In this document: positions 1 to 12,900 of the stretch, piece after piece
How positions within the stretch are numbered: position 1 is the first letter of the stretch
How the letters are laid out: each line of letters opens with the position of its first letter
Assembly: GCF_001949145.1 (NCBI RefSeq)
Contig: NW_019091501.1
Location: 345,570 to 409,569 of the forward strand
Direction: 5' to 3'
Source: Acanthaster planci
Taxonomy: Eukaryota; Echinodermata; Asteroidea; Valvatida; Acanthasteridae
Length of the DNA stretch: 64,000 nt
Made by a program: the position numbers and the translations under genes
The notes under the pieces: generated by a model
The model's input: only the letters and a program-made list of their open reading frames with translations
Database searches by the model: none
Told to the model about the DNA's origin: nothing

Positions 1-852
1 ACTGAGAAACAGCTGATCAGAGAAGACTCTGGCCTGAAGTGAGTTGATTGGTGCATCGTACACTACAACAGCACCAGCCACAAGAATAATCAAGGATCAA
101 CACCAAAATTTGAACTTTAACTCCCTTCCCCACCCTGCTTGTAGCCCCTCCCCCATCTAAGCAGGATACAACACTTCAAACAAGATTCAACCTTGAGCCT
201 CTACCATGCTATTCCCGAAAGCCCTCCAAATAGAAACGGGTTTCTGCTGACCCCCTCCGACCACATGCTTTAGGCATCATTTCAAAATTCCTGTCAGTTG
301 ACTACAGGACAGGGCCATCTGACCGATAAATAAATAAATAATAACAGTGACTTGTGTTGAGTGAATAATGGAGGGGGTGTTGCTCCCATGAAACCACATA
401 GCCTTGGGAGTAAGCAGTGTAAAGGCAATTATCAGTTTGAATTGGCCACTTGAGAACACTTCACCTGATAGCAAACCGATAACAAATGTATTGGACCATT
501 CTGTCTGACACCTACATGTACCTGATAAGAATTTTGAAATGGTGGCCTATCGCCTTGAAGGATGTGGGCTTTGTATTCCCTCCCACCCTCTAGAGTTTAA
601 GAACGGCCCCCTCCTTTCCCTGCCTCAAGTCCCTCCCATGAGTGAATAGCCACAAACACAGTACCAAGGTCACTTCCAAATCTTGCGTCTGTGGCTTGAT
701 CTAGGTCTTTGCCAGTTACAAATACATGCACACATGCTGACAACAGACACAGCCATAGCCGCTCTAGAAGACTGTTTTTTGGATGTTTGCCTAAGCCTGA
801 TCCTCCAACGTCTCCATCAATGCCACTGAAATCACAGCCTTTATTTTCTTAC
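1..852. other. Cortactin intron (partial)
   Basis: Intronic by position. I see no cortactin repeat-coding exon on the minus strand here and no other gene. The only open stretches are short and look random. Confidence 0.6.
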
Positions 853-926
853 CTGACAGAGCCCTGGTGACCGGACCCTTCGACCGTCTTGGAGCCCCAT
901 CGCTGTTCCTTCTCACTCACATCGTT
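853..926 (-). CDS. CTTN: Cortactin second coding exon
   Basis: This 74-nt exon encodes NDVSEKEQRWGSKTVEGSGH followed by QGSV and two bases of the next codon. The acceptor AG is at 928-927 and the donor GTAAGA is at 852. It is collinear with the vertebrate cortactin segment just before the repeats. The next exon is outside the window. Confidence 0.92.
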
Positions 927-1520
927 CTTGGAGCCAAACAACGACAAAATTCATAAGCGCAGCTGATGTAAGGCCATGTCAAAATTGCTTGGCTGTAGTT
1001 TGAAATTACACACTACTCTACGGCAAATGGCTGCAGCTACCACCCTAAAGTCTCGAGGGATGTCAAGCCACTGCCAAGTAATTTCAGACATGGCCTATCT
1101 CTTAAGAATTTCAGCCATGTCTGCATAGCAGTATACTGACAGTCACTTCTTTGGAATACAAATGCAAACTTGTTCTGAAAATGTCAAATTTCCTATTCAC
1201 TAATGTACTGAGTTCACTTTGTGTGAACACATTTCATCTCATACAGTCCCTTTTGGGAATTCAAAATGTGCACGACATGCATACATCTTTTCTTGTAACA
1301 AATGTAGTTTTTAAGTAAACCCAACAAGCACACAAGGAGACTGACAAAAAAACAGATGAGCAGACACAAGTCAAACACACCAAGAAAACACACCAAGGAA
1401 TTTCGGACCAAGTTAGTTTGACACAGTGACACTGATTCTTACCACAAAATCTGGGTCAGTTTCCCAGTCATCATCGTCAGCTTGAACTTCGACCTTTGCC
1501 CCAACTTGAGCACGCCACAT
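853..1520 (-). CDS. CTTN: Cortactin (CTTN/HCLS1 family), N-terminal part, gene continues beyond left edge
   Basis: Two spliced coding exons on the minus strand (1520-1443 and 926-853) encode the first 50 residues. The protein starts MWRAQVGAKVEV, then an acidic patch with DDDDWETDPDFV, then NDVSEKEQRWGSKTVEGSGH. The DDW-containing acidic stretch is the Arp2/3-binding N-terminal motif of cortactin, which promotes branched actin at the cell cortex, lamellipodia and adhesion sites. The NDVSEKEQRWG block follows it directly in vertebrate cortactin, with the intron at the same place (after DPDFV). The cortactin repeats, helical region and SH3 domain are not in the window: nothing like them is seen in 1-852, so they lie to the left. 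The start is fixed by the family MW start and by a 7-nt 5' UTR piece behind a splice acceptor, so a non-coding first exon lies upstream. The gene is divergent from parvin. Confidence 0.93.
927..1442. other. Cortactin intron between the first two coding exons
   Basis: A 516-bp intron with GTAAGA donor and AG acceptor. No repeat or second gene is evident. Confidence 0.8.
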
Positions 1521-1527
1521 GGTTGAT
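1443..1527 (-). CDS. CTTN: Cortactin exon with start codon (Arp2/3-binding acidic motif)
   Basis: The acceptor AG is at 1529-1528 on the minus strand, the ATG at 1520-1518 and the donor GTAAGA follows position 1443. It encodes 26 residues containing DDDDWETDPDFV. Positions 1527-1521 are 5' UTR. Confidence 0.92.
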
Positions 1528-1529
1528 CT

Positions 1530-3350
1530 ACCAAATTTTCAAGAGAAAATGTACTAGTGAGTCATTCTGTTTGCACATCCATGCAAAAACCTCTCAATAT
1601 CTGCAGGCATGCAACTTTCCCTTGGATCAGCTGATTTCCTCATTTTTCACTTACCACTGGTCCCATTAGGAATTGAAAAACACTGTACAAAATGTTGGAA
1701 ATATTAGAGTTTCCTCGTTTTTTGTTTTGTCAAAGTTGCATGCCTGTATCTGCAACATGGAAATCAGTCAGTTTCTATTTAAACGAACATGTTACATGTG
1801 CATGGATGTGATACAGTGTACATTTATGTGTAAGGCCTGTAGAAAATAAAGTCTCTTCAAAATGTCAAAGATTTCTAGCCAATTCCTTAAAAGCAAGAAA
1901 TGCTGGTCATTACAAAACCCAACTGGAAATCATTAAAAAAAAAATGGACACACAGTGTGGCATTGCAGCTGGTAACCTGTTTTGCTACATGTACAAGCAA
2001 ACATCTGTGCTAAGCACATTTCTCTGCTTGGCAATGTTGTAAAACTGAATACTGATATAAAGGACATGTACTACCCAGCAGATTTACTTGCTTAATCAAA
2101 AATTGGCAGAGAATCAGCTGCAGTCACAATATTTCACATGGAGTAATTATTATACATGTACTACTGATTCAGTGCCAGCTGTTTAACAAACAAGTTATGT
2201 GTGACGGGATGCCGGCAAGATATACACTTCATTGTGTAAATCAAAACTTTTATTACAGCTGTGCATTCTGCCGCAGCTCAGCTGTGTTATTTTGTTTACT
2301 GTTTCAGCTTTGCCCTGTTTCCTTTGTTCCGGAAGTCTTCGCATTCTATTACCAGCACCACAGGCACCACTTCCTTCCCTCATTTGCTTGCACAAACGTC
2401 TTTGGCTCAAGAATAAGTATTTGTTTCTGGAAACGAACTGGCCCATTTCGAAACCAAGACACTCAAGAAGTTTGCCTTCATGGGGACGGGGGGACACAGT
2501 AGTGACGGTTATTGATATATGAGGCCTGGCTAGTAATGCAAAAATGTAACTTCTTAAAATTAAACCATGAAGACTAACAATAGATATCACTTGTGGCAGA
2601 AGGGGGAAGGAAGGGGCCCAACTACACTACAAAAAGAAAGAACGAGTGTGTGCCACAGAATGTGGCAATGTTATTTTGTGTATATTGGCAGCTCATGCTC
2701 GCAGAAATTAATGTTTGTTTTTATTTGTGGATGGATGACATGCCAGGTTGGCATATGTTGGATAAATTCCATCACGTGTGAGCTGCATTAACTTTAAAAG
2801 GTTGGGAAATTTTAGATGAAAATTTGTCAAATACAGCAATTGTTGGCAGGGCCAGCCTAACTGCAGCACTATAGTGATAGTTGGGTAACTACAGAACTAT
2901 GGGATTCGTCGGGGCAGACAATGGCAGACGACGTATCGCAGAAAAGCCAGAGGTCTGGGGGCAATACTGTATTATGTGTAGTCATGGTAGCTGGGACCGT
3001 CTCGACCCATATTACAACAGGGACAGATGCTATACATCATCTACAGTATAGTTAGTTGGAGCGTAACAACCAGTGACAACTGGGAATGAAGAGACAACCA
3101 ATTGCTGGTACTGTCATGACTGTGGTAGGAGGTAGGCCTTCATTTCATGTGCAAGGCAAAGTCTACAATGCAGCACATGTCCGATTTACATGTACATTTG
3201 TGTACATTCGTGTAGGGCTTGTATTAACCATGCATACGCATGTCCCTTCCGACAGGCCGAATAGGCCTAGTTTACGTACAAAACAAGTGTCTCACATTAA
3301 AACATTTAATACGAGCACAAAATTGTACAAAACATGATTTGTTAAAATAC
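1530..3350. other. Cortactin 5' intron
   Basis: Sequence upstream of the cortactin start exon. Overlapping open frames on both strands at 2195-2590 have no recognisable domain. I treat the whole stretch as the intron that separates a non-coding first exon from the start exon. Confidence 0.5.
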
Positions 3351-3540
3351 CTGTTTTGCTGGTGTTCAACCAAACTTCTTTTGTTGGTACCGTGAGTAGG
3401 CTGGTGGGAGGTGAGCGCAGTTTATAGCACAATCGGGATGGGATCGCAAAAAACGAGACAATTACTTCCTGCTTTTTCTGATAAAAGAACGTGTAGTTGG
3501 CATCAGTCCAAAGGTCAAAATAGTCTGCCATTTGTCTAGC
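3351..3540 (-). other. Candidate non-coding first exon of cortactin
   Basis: On the minus strand a CAG followed by GTATTT at 3351/3350 forms a usable splice donor, and cortactin needs an upstream 5' UTR exon because its start exon opens with an acceptor. A 60-codon open frame from an ATG at 3531 fills this block, but joined to the start exon it is out of frame with the MW start, so it would be an upstream ORF or chance. The first-exon role is inferred from position and the donor only. Confidence 0.3.
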
Positions 3541-3865
3541 TATGTTTTCCAGAGGAAATGTTTTCTAGTAGAAATGCTCGACCGGAGTAGATGATGTTTT
3601 AGCACTATTGTGTCGGTCATAGTTTTATTTCTGTGGCTATTACGCGGTCAAATGGCTTTATAATTCATACTGCATGTATATTACATTATTATTGGGCACT
3701 ATATGTGATTGTGTCATAGAGTTAGATCTAACTATAGACCTGGTTCTATGATGATCTAACTATATGGATAGTGCCCATGTCGACGTGTGTACGTTGGCCT
3801 CACAAAACTCCAAACTATTTCACGAGAGGGCGGCAAAAATCTTACTCACTGTCAAAATTTGGAAG
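3541..3865. promoter_or_regulatory. Divergent promoter region between cortactin and parvin
   Basis: About 330 bp separates the probable 5' end of cortactin (minus) from the parvin start codon (plus). No TATA box is evident at either side. GAAGATGGCG at 3863-3872 overlaps the parvin ATG and matches the YY1 core AAGATGGCG, which in TATA-less promoters typically sits just downstream of the transcription start. A perfect 12-bp palindrome GTTAGATCTAAC lies near 3720. Shared promoter function is inferred from the geometry. Confidence 0.45.
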
Positions 3866-3980
3866 ATGGCGTCGTCTCCGACCAAAACTTCGACTTTGAA
3901 GAAGGAGAAAAAAGAAGAGTCTTTCCTCGAAAAAGTCACAACACTTGGCAGGAGGAAAAAGATTAAGGACCTCAAAGAAG
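3866..3980 (+). CDS. PARV: Parvin exon 1
   Basis: It encodes MASSPTKTST followed by a lysine-rich segment ending RRKKIKDLKE, phase 1, donor GTACGT. The FL..L..L.RRKK pattern matches the vertebrate parvin N-terminus. Confidence 0.93.
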
Positions 3981-6900
3981 GTACGTGTCAGAGAAGTGAA
4001 ACAATTGGGCTTCATGTGCTGTGAAATACTGGTTTTAAAACTGGTTTCAAAAGTCATTCATTGCGGTGTAGCTCTCCTTATTTGGCATTCCGGACATTCC
4101 ATTTGTGCACTATGGTCCTTGGTGTGTAAATGTGGGCGTGATGCGGTCCAGTGGAAGTACAGTTAATCAGGAGGCATAGCAGTATATTAAGTGACAATAA
4201 AATCTTTACTAATTTGTTCAAAATAATGATAGAAAGTGAATAGAACAGTGATCTTAAATGTCTGACAAAAAACGTATGCCAGCTCACGTCAAAACACTGT
4301 AGGCCTAACCACCACTGCAGTGGTTATGCCTACACTACAGTCTGACAGTTTCTAGGCCTAATTTCAGATAAAAAATTGCCTAGCTGTATTTCTAACTTGG
4401 GCCTGGACCCAACAGACTAACTAGAGTTAAATTAAGCATGGTTGGAAAGTTTATAAATTAACACAAGATCATTCTTGCCACCGACACAGGTATCCATGTG
4501 AGACTGTGATGAAAACACTTCCTGTATATGCATGTCTGACCACCATCACTTTCAATTTTCACCAACATTGACAAGTTTCCAGATTTTCAGATGAGGGATT
4601 GACCATACAGTCACTTCACCCTCCTCCCCCAATTATACAAACTAGGCCTACATCTATTTACAGAAAACAATACACCAGAAGAAAGTATGCCATAGGCTAC
4701 GGTCTAGGACATACGGAACCACACACCTGACTGTTGTTGCTGCTACTAGTACTGGTACATGTATGTATGTGATGTGTTTTTTTGCCTTTGGTTGTGCTTA
4801 TTTCATTTTTTTTCTTTTTTTCGACAGCCGACTTTGCTGAATTCATCATTCGCCACTGCTCTTGCCTGTGTCATTACTAGTGGTACATGTACATACATGT
4901 ACTCTCTGGCACCACAAAGTTCTGTGTGTCATCTAGCCACCTGTCCTGAGGACAGGCAAAAAAATTGGACAGGCAGTCTTTGCTTGTTTACATGGTTGTA
5001 AGGTTTACAAGCTACATGTATCACAACACCAGAAAGTTATAACATTGTACCACTAAATTAGTATATGTACTAAATGAAAGTACATGTACAACCCTATTTA
5101 AGATAATGGGACAAATGTCCAGTTTGAATTAATTTAAGGAAAATCGAAAACCAACTAAAAGGTGATATTTCAGCAAACATTGGCCGCCCATACAAGTTGT
5201 AGGATAAAGAAGAGTAGTCTATTAAAGTAACACCCAAAGTTTCAGCTTCCAGTAATAGCGACGGGCGACCATCATCTCTGGAACGGACTGGTTCCTTTGT
5301 GCCCTTCTTAAGCAAAAGCTTGCCCCAAATCATGAGGTAAAGCAACAGTGGTTTTAGTAAGGAGAAGTCAAGTTGTTATGTTCACATGAATTTAAAGAAC
5401 TCAGTGTACCAGATTTGGGTCAAAGTTAACTCGCAAAAGGCTTTTTTGTGGAGGATTCAAAAACTGGTTCCTGCAGTACTGATGTACATGTACACTCCTG
5501 TTAGTGCCTGTAAGAGTCATGGGTTTCTCATCCAAAATATACATGTACATGTAGCATGTACATAAACAATGCATATAAAATAAACTCCAGAGTTGTTCAT
5601 ATGTTATTTGATTATGATGCCCCTGACAGTTGAGTTTGAAATTACCCAGAGTACATGTACATGTACATGTGCATGTTTTTATGTATCATGTATGAGTATA
5701 ATGTGCACATATCAAGGGCCCAATACTTAATTGCAAGATGATGTACAGTGTACAATTTGCTGAAATTAATCTGAATGAATCTGTGTAGTGTATTAAATTT
5801 TCGATATGGCATTCTACAGTTTTCCTTAAATTGCATGTGCACAAGAACTGAAAATCAAACATTTCTTTTCAAAGTTGGTTGACAGTGTTCATTCTGTGAA
5901 GCCCCAGTGCCACGTTTATGCACCCTCATTTGGCTGCAGGTTACACATCCATTTTCTCCTGCGGCACATTTTCCTCCGAAACCCCGTGATAGATTGACAG
6001 GAAAGGGGAAGAGTCCCTTTAATATGAGGTCATGGAACATCCCCAGTGACTGAAACTAATAACTGCACATGGACTGAAACTAGAACCAGAAACCTGCAGA
6101 GTCAATTTGGCTTGGGTTTCAGGACCAAGCAGTAGACCTACCTGTATTTTAAAGGGCAACACTCATTACTACGAGTAGTTTACACATCATTACAATGGAA
6201 GTGCCAATTAGTCCTTACATCATTAATTCATGAACTAATTAATGTGCTCAGCATCAGAGCATCAGCATAATCAGTAGGCATTGTGCCATCAAAAAAAGTA
6301 CTTTTTGTGACCTCTAACACTGGAAGATTACCATAAGAACGGTACATGTACATAGGTTGTGTCACTCCAGTGCAAATTACAGTGCCACTTTTGCAACAGT
6401 ATCCTGTCCCAATGGAAGGTGTAGGGCCTACTGTGAAAAATAATGCAAACTTGCACGTGTGGTCAACTTTCAAATCAAATCTGTGTCACTGTGTATACAG
6501 TGCAATCAAATGTCAGGGGTCAGGTGCTTCACCAGTTCATTAGAACTGAGGTGTACCGTACATACATGTACATACCTTGCACATGGACCAGTACCATGAC
6601 CTGGAAAGTGGAGTTGGGTCAACTCCTGCCCCAAAACAACATACATGTACATGTACATGTTTACGCTGGTACATGTTTCAGTGTTTGGCATGCCTACATG
6701 TGCATAGCTGAGAGCAAAATGTGTCTTCGCGTGAATTCACTTCATAATTTTCTGCATATAGTTGTATCTTTGGGGATTCCACGTTCATTTGGTCACGCTG
6801 TTGAATGAAGTTTTGAAACCAAATTTTGACCCAAATTGGAGGGGGGGGCATTTATACATACTGTACATGTACATGTATGTACAGGAAACCTTCCTGAACT

Positions 6901-9900
6901 GTTTGACATACCGGCAGAACATTGCGTAATGGTACATACTGTACATGTAATGTACATTCTGGGTGTACACTACATATTTAACCATAACAGTCCTCAATCC
7001 AACAATAGTTCAAGGACTGTGGACTGATAGGATTCAGCATTCAAAATGTTTAAACAGTTTGTTAATAATTCTTCGGTTTCACCACAAAGTGACGTGTAGG
7101 ATAGTTTTGGTGCACCACCATGTGACGTACTGTGACTACTGTCCATAGACTTTGTGCACACAATACGTCAGTTTGTGGTGTGGCAACTATCCGCAATATG
7201 TCACTTTGAGTGCACCTGACGAATTGATGCAGGTACATACATGTACATGTAGGCTTAATTAATTAAAGTCATGTTGTCTGTTACTTGATTTTGCGCTCTT
7301 TTTTCTGTTTGTTTTTTTCCGGGGTAGTTTTTAAAATCTCATTAGATTTAAAACCCAGACTTCTTAACTGATATTGAACATTTTACAACACACAAGTACA
7401 GGGATGCGTACATGTACATGTACATGAATGTACACATAGCCCTTCATTTATAATTGGAAATACTTCACTTTTGAAAAATTTACCTAAATGGATAGTCTCA
7501 GGGTTAGCAGTATTGATTCTCTTTCACCCCCTGTAAATCTTTCCTGGCACGCAGGCCAACAGTGCATAAATTACAGTTCCTGGATGATGTGCAATCATGT
7601 GGATGTGACCACAATGTACAGTAAGAGCAGCTCATCAGGCCCACATGTGTAACTGTGCATGCAGGCATCTGGCTATCACATTGACTCACAAATTCCTACA
7701 ATATTTGGCTTGTTTTGCACTACCAGTGGCTGCCAGGGTCTGACTAATGGGCTAGCTGGCGCATTGCAGCTCATATGTACCGGTACATGTAACTAATGTA
7801 TACATACATTGTACATGTACCGGTATGTAACGTACATGTACCGCCTCCCTGGGTTTTCCTTGGACACCAGGGAGTTTTTGCCATGGAAATGTGTGAAATT
7901 AAGATAAGCCCTGCATCCCACTGTCCTTATGTTCTTATCAGTTTTGTTTTTAAAATTTTCTCTGTGGGACAAACATGTTCTGGAACATGTGTACCGTACA
8001 CACATCATACCAGTACATGTATGGAATGTTATGGAAACGAATTTTGTTTTTGAAACCAGTCTGAATAGTCCTCTAGATTTTATTTGTTACAACTTCCACA
8101 AAGTCACAGACTTTTATTGTCAGAATTTTCTTGGAATCGTCAAGAAAGAAAAATTGTTTGCACAAACAATCATGCCTTGGCATGGGAACCTTTCACATGA
8201 CTGGGCCTGCAAAAAGAAGGGCAAGCTATACATGTACATGTATGTACATGTAGTTGCAACAGTCACAAAAGGCACACCTTGACTTGCAAGTGATTGATAT
8301 GTAAGGGTACATTATTAGGTGTCCTGTCGACTAAACTTGAAAGGCAGGTTGCGTTTTAAGGCTTCTGCATTCAAGCATGTTATTTGTGTTTAATACGAGT
8401 ATACGCGTACTCCTTGGCACATGAACAGCAGCACCAGCCGTGATTAGACGAGCCAATACTTTGCTTTGAGATGGAAAGTAGGCTCTTGCATATCACCTGA
8501 TCAAGACTGCAGGATTTCAAAAGTTGTTTCCATGGAAATTTGTTATTACTTGGCTTACAGAGTGATCTTTAATCAACAGAGACTTGAAGCTGTTGGACAA
8601 CAAGAACTTAAAAACTGTGGACTGCTATTTTGTGTTAACTCTGAACAGCCCATGTCAAATTCAGACGTTGACCATTCTGGCAACATGTTGCAAGAATTTT
8701 CCTAGAGTTCTTGTACATGTACATGTAATGACAGCATTGAAAGTTAACACATGCAAACACATCCTACATGTACACGATGTGAGAAATCATAACATGAAGT
8801 TTCAGGTTTCTATTTGCAGTGCAACTGAAAACATGATTTCCTGAATCCAGTGAAATTTACATTACACAGAGGTTTTGCAGTGACTTTCATCCTGATTTTA
8901 ATTATCATTGTTTAATTTCTTGAAATGACACCAAGGATTCCTAAACTGAGTGACGTAGGCACCATACATGTACATGTAGCTCATGAGCCTGAAGAAACCT
9001 GTAGAGAGCAGACAATCAGAAGCAGTCACAGTTTTAGAGGTGAGAGGAAACCCCAGAGGAATATTCTGGGTCAAACCCACAGAATCACATAATAGGGACT
9101 GCAAACCCAATCCACCTGCGGACCAAGCCAAGAATCAAACCTGGACCGTACAGGTGGAAGGGGAAGAAAGAACCACTTTGCCAACCAACACATGAAACAC
9201 CCCAAGTGGGTACAACCATAGGGTTTGTAGCTCTATGGTACAACACTGGTGTGTCCAATCCGTCTTACATGCAAACATACGGTAGTGTTGTCATACATGT
9301 ACAACTTAAAATGTGCCAATGACATTGCTTTACTCTGCAGTGTTGAGATTTAGGATGATTCATATAAAAGCTTTTGAACAAGGATGCCAGTGGAGTTTAC
9401 AAATTTGTAAACCCTAATCAGCCTGGAGCCTTCAAAATCTATCATGAGGTTTTGGAGGATTTGGAAGGTACATGTACATCAGATGTAAACATTCCTGTAT
9501 GACCTGTCCTGCAAAAATAACTCACAAGTTGCCAGAGCTTATTTTGAGTTACAGGCCTTTTAAAGAGTCTTACACTATGGGCAATCAGTAGGAATCCTCA
9601 ACATTTTCAACTGCAACACTATCTGTTGTCATCAGGATACCAAACAAAGTGAACAAAGACAAAGAGCTTGCTTGCTTTTTCTGATGCAAACTGAAGCAAA
9701 TTTTTGAAAACAAATGTTCTCATGACTCATTTTATAGAACGGGCCACACAACGGATTTCAGATGCAGAAGCTGAGCTTCACCATGTACATGTACATGTAC
9801 AGGACAAACATGTGTACATTTGCTGTGCGTGGACATGTAAAAGTTTGAGACAAGAGTGTGCCATAGTTTTTTTCACAATTTGGGGGATTTTAGATTTGGT

Positions 9901-12900
9901 TTGGGCCAAAAGTGTCTTAGGGATTCCAAATATTACTCTTTGCTGGCCGCCATACAAATGTTTAAATTGGCAATTTACCAGTACAATTACATGTACACAC
10001 ACACATACCAGCCGTAGTGTCACTGATTGATGCTATAAATTTCATCTGGTTGAAATTACATTGCATACTGTGAATTCACATGACACATGATTTAGACATG
10101 TAGTCCGCATAGTCCCTGACCTGTATGGCAACGTTCTTCCAATGGTACTGTTAGTCTGCTATGTGCCATCTCACAATTTGCCCCACCCCAAAGTGACAGT
10201 TATCAGTGAGGTTAGAGTGTGGGTTGAGGTTACATTTATAGGAATCAGGGATCGTGTGAACAAGCATTATAAACATACATGTACATGTACATGTAACTGT
10301 CCTGGAAATGCTTGCGTGTACACATGTGCATTTCTTTCATTGATTGAAAAAAGTTTTATAGTTGCACATGTACATGTAGGGTACCGGTACTTCAGCATGA
10401 AAATGACCAGTTTATCCACTGGGCATATTCCGCTACATGTAGTGGTATGGTACATGTACAGTACATTGCAGCCATGCATAAACATACATGTACTAGGACA
10501 TGTACATGTACATGTACATGTAACCCAGTAGGTGGAAGTGTCAACAAAGAAAACTTACACTTATACTTCAGTATTGTACGTACCCAGGTCGCCACACAGT
10601 CTGTCACTAAGTCACTCACAATATCAGCTCATACAGCGTTTGATACATGTGCTGTAGTCGCTGTTTATTTATTACCAAAGTTTTGAGCGCTGAAAGTATA
10701 CACCCATACGGTAAAGATAGACCTCTTTTTCCTGTCGGCCACTGCGCTTTGGCCCTTCACCTGTTCACTGTATACTCAAGAAGTGCTCAGAGCTCCAAGT
10801 GTGCGGTATTACTTTCACTCTACCACATGTCCTAGTTTCATTTCCTTCCTTCCCACTTCCCGCTACAGATAATAATGTTACAACAAACACCAAAGCACAC
10901 CCATTGTTTTTGTAAAACTGGCATGTACATGTAGCAGAGTTTGCACATATCGCAGTTGTGCCTCATGAACCAGTAAGCACCTACATGTATATGTATATGT
11001 ACATGTAATGTGGTTGTCGCATTATTGGGGTTTGGAGATTTCTGTCATGTGTTCAGATTGTACAAAATCCGTCAAAATCTGTCAAAATCAAGCCCTTGTT
11101 TTGGCAGTTACTTTGGTGGATTTAGGACAGCCAAGCCCAGTTACTGGTGTTTTACACTTGGCTTGATATTATACATGTATTCTGAACATGATGTACGGGT
11201 ACATGTATACACTTGATTTTTGTCTGTAGTGTAAACTGTACACCAATGCGGTTTTTTCTAGACATTGCAGATTTTTTGGGAAGAATTCTGGCACACTGCC
11301 CAGGAATCACGGTTTGAAGTGCAGAAATAGGAGTTGTAAATGCTGTGTGTAATTTCCTGAAGAGTGTGGCTGCGTGTTGCGTGACTGAGCTCCGTTTGTA
11401 AATTGTCTGATCTTAAGTCCTGCGTTGTTTGTTCATTCACAGTGAATGACCTGAACAGCGATGGCAGGAATGCCCTGGAGGCACCAGCCAGCCCTGTGGA
11501 GCTGACCCCAGACAACTTCATCCTCGGTAAGATCAGTTTTCTAGTTTCAAATTCTTCTTTATCACGTTTGTTGCCTTTCCTTTGATGGGCCCTGTGTATT
11601 TTCCTCCCCATGGTTGCCTCCTTAAAGATGAAATTGCTAAAAGTCATTCAGTGTACGTACAAAAATACTAGAGCATGTACATGTACATAGCCTACATGTA
11701 CAAGCATTGCACAAGTACAGTACATGTATTCCCAGTGCCGTGGACTTCAAAGTCTAGTTGCATGTCTATTAAGTGTGTGTTCAGGTACTGTGAACCTTGT
11801 TAATAAGAGGTCCTTGGGACTTTTCAAATGACCTTGTTATAACAGGAACCTTGTATTATCAGGAGTGGAAAACAAGGAAAAACAAAGACTTGGGACCTGA
11901 ACTTTTCCTGTTATGACAGGAACCTTGTATTAACAGTGCTCGTCTTATTGAGGTTTGACTGTGTACATGTCTGTACATTTGTATCTAAAACCCCCATCAC
12001 ACTCAAACACGATCTTACTACACGTACATCCTCATACATTCACGAGAGTGTGGCCAATCGTGATGAGATGTTGCACATCGTACCAATAACTCAGTAGGAG
12101 CTGAGAGCTATGTGGTAGGGTCTTCATGGACAGGAAAGTCGGGCCAAAATTTGGAGCACGCTCAAAATTTACGTAGCAGAGTTGAAGCTTCAAATCGCAG
12201 TGACAGCATTAACAGTATCAGTATTAACAACACGCGTGGGTGTAGTCTTGCCATATCAGCATGTAGTATTAGGATCTATGATTATAGACGTGGTACAAGT
12301 GCAGCTTGATCAGGAAGAATTTTAAGCCGTTTCCACCAGAACTGAATATACATTGTCATATTTATTCTCAAAGAGATCATGTTCAGAGAAATATTTTGCC
12401 ATTCTTGATGTACTGGTATCAAGCAGTTTGGATCTACATGTAAAGTACAGCATACGACTGTATCGAGTATCAACTTGTAGCCGAATGTACATTGTATGTG
12501 TAGCATTTGGGCTTAGTGGCACGGTGTTGAGAGACTGCAGTCAGCCAAGGGGATTATGGGATTGACAGTAATGAGGACGGGTTTGATTTGATAGCAAGGA
12601 TTGTTTGACCAGAAGGCCCTCCTTGTTATGAAGTGGCTCATGGCTGTCTGCCACGATGATGATCACGGGGTTGGCAGGGCAAAAGGGAGCACTCTTAAGC
12701 TGGGATCACCGTTTCGAAACTGGCAAAGTCCCAAGTGCATTCAAGAAGAGAACCACTTGTCCTAATGTTTTCCTTTCCTTTTTTTTCCTAAAGCTTTTCT
12801 GGGGCAGGATCTTGTCAACTGAAAGATCGCACATACATGTACATGCGCAATGATTGTCAACCTTCACTTGTAGTCTAAGGATCAGAGTTTTGGTGTACAT

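Larger units (their letters stand above)
3981..11442. other. Parvin intron 1, dense ACATGTAC tracts and a SINE
   Basis: A 7.5 kb intron. It contains tens of short TACATGTA/ACATGTACATGT runs, the longest near 5651-5676, 6641-6662, 8229-8252, 9781-9801, 10275-10295 and 10498-10522, plus the tRNA-derived SINE at 8995-9190. No exon is recognised. Confidence 0.8.

Noticed and set aside
2195-2590. Open frames on both strands (131 and 101 codons) in the cortactin 5' intron
   Set aside because: No recognisable domain, and they overlap on opposite strands.
3292-3531. A 79-codon minus-strand frame (MADYFDLWTDANY...) as a separate gene
   Set aside because: No homology. It is interrupted by a good splice donor at 3351 and sits where a cortactin 5' UTR exon is expected; when spliced to the start exon it is out of frame with cortactin.
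12080-12210. tRNA-like boxes (TAACTCAGTAGG and GCTTCAAATCGC)
   Set aside because: The boxes are about 100 nt apart with no tRNA fold, and only weakly match consensus; a decayed SINE is possible but not supported enough to list.
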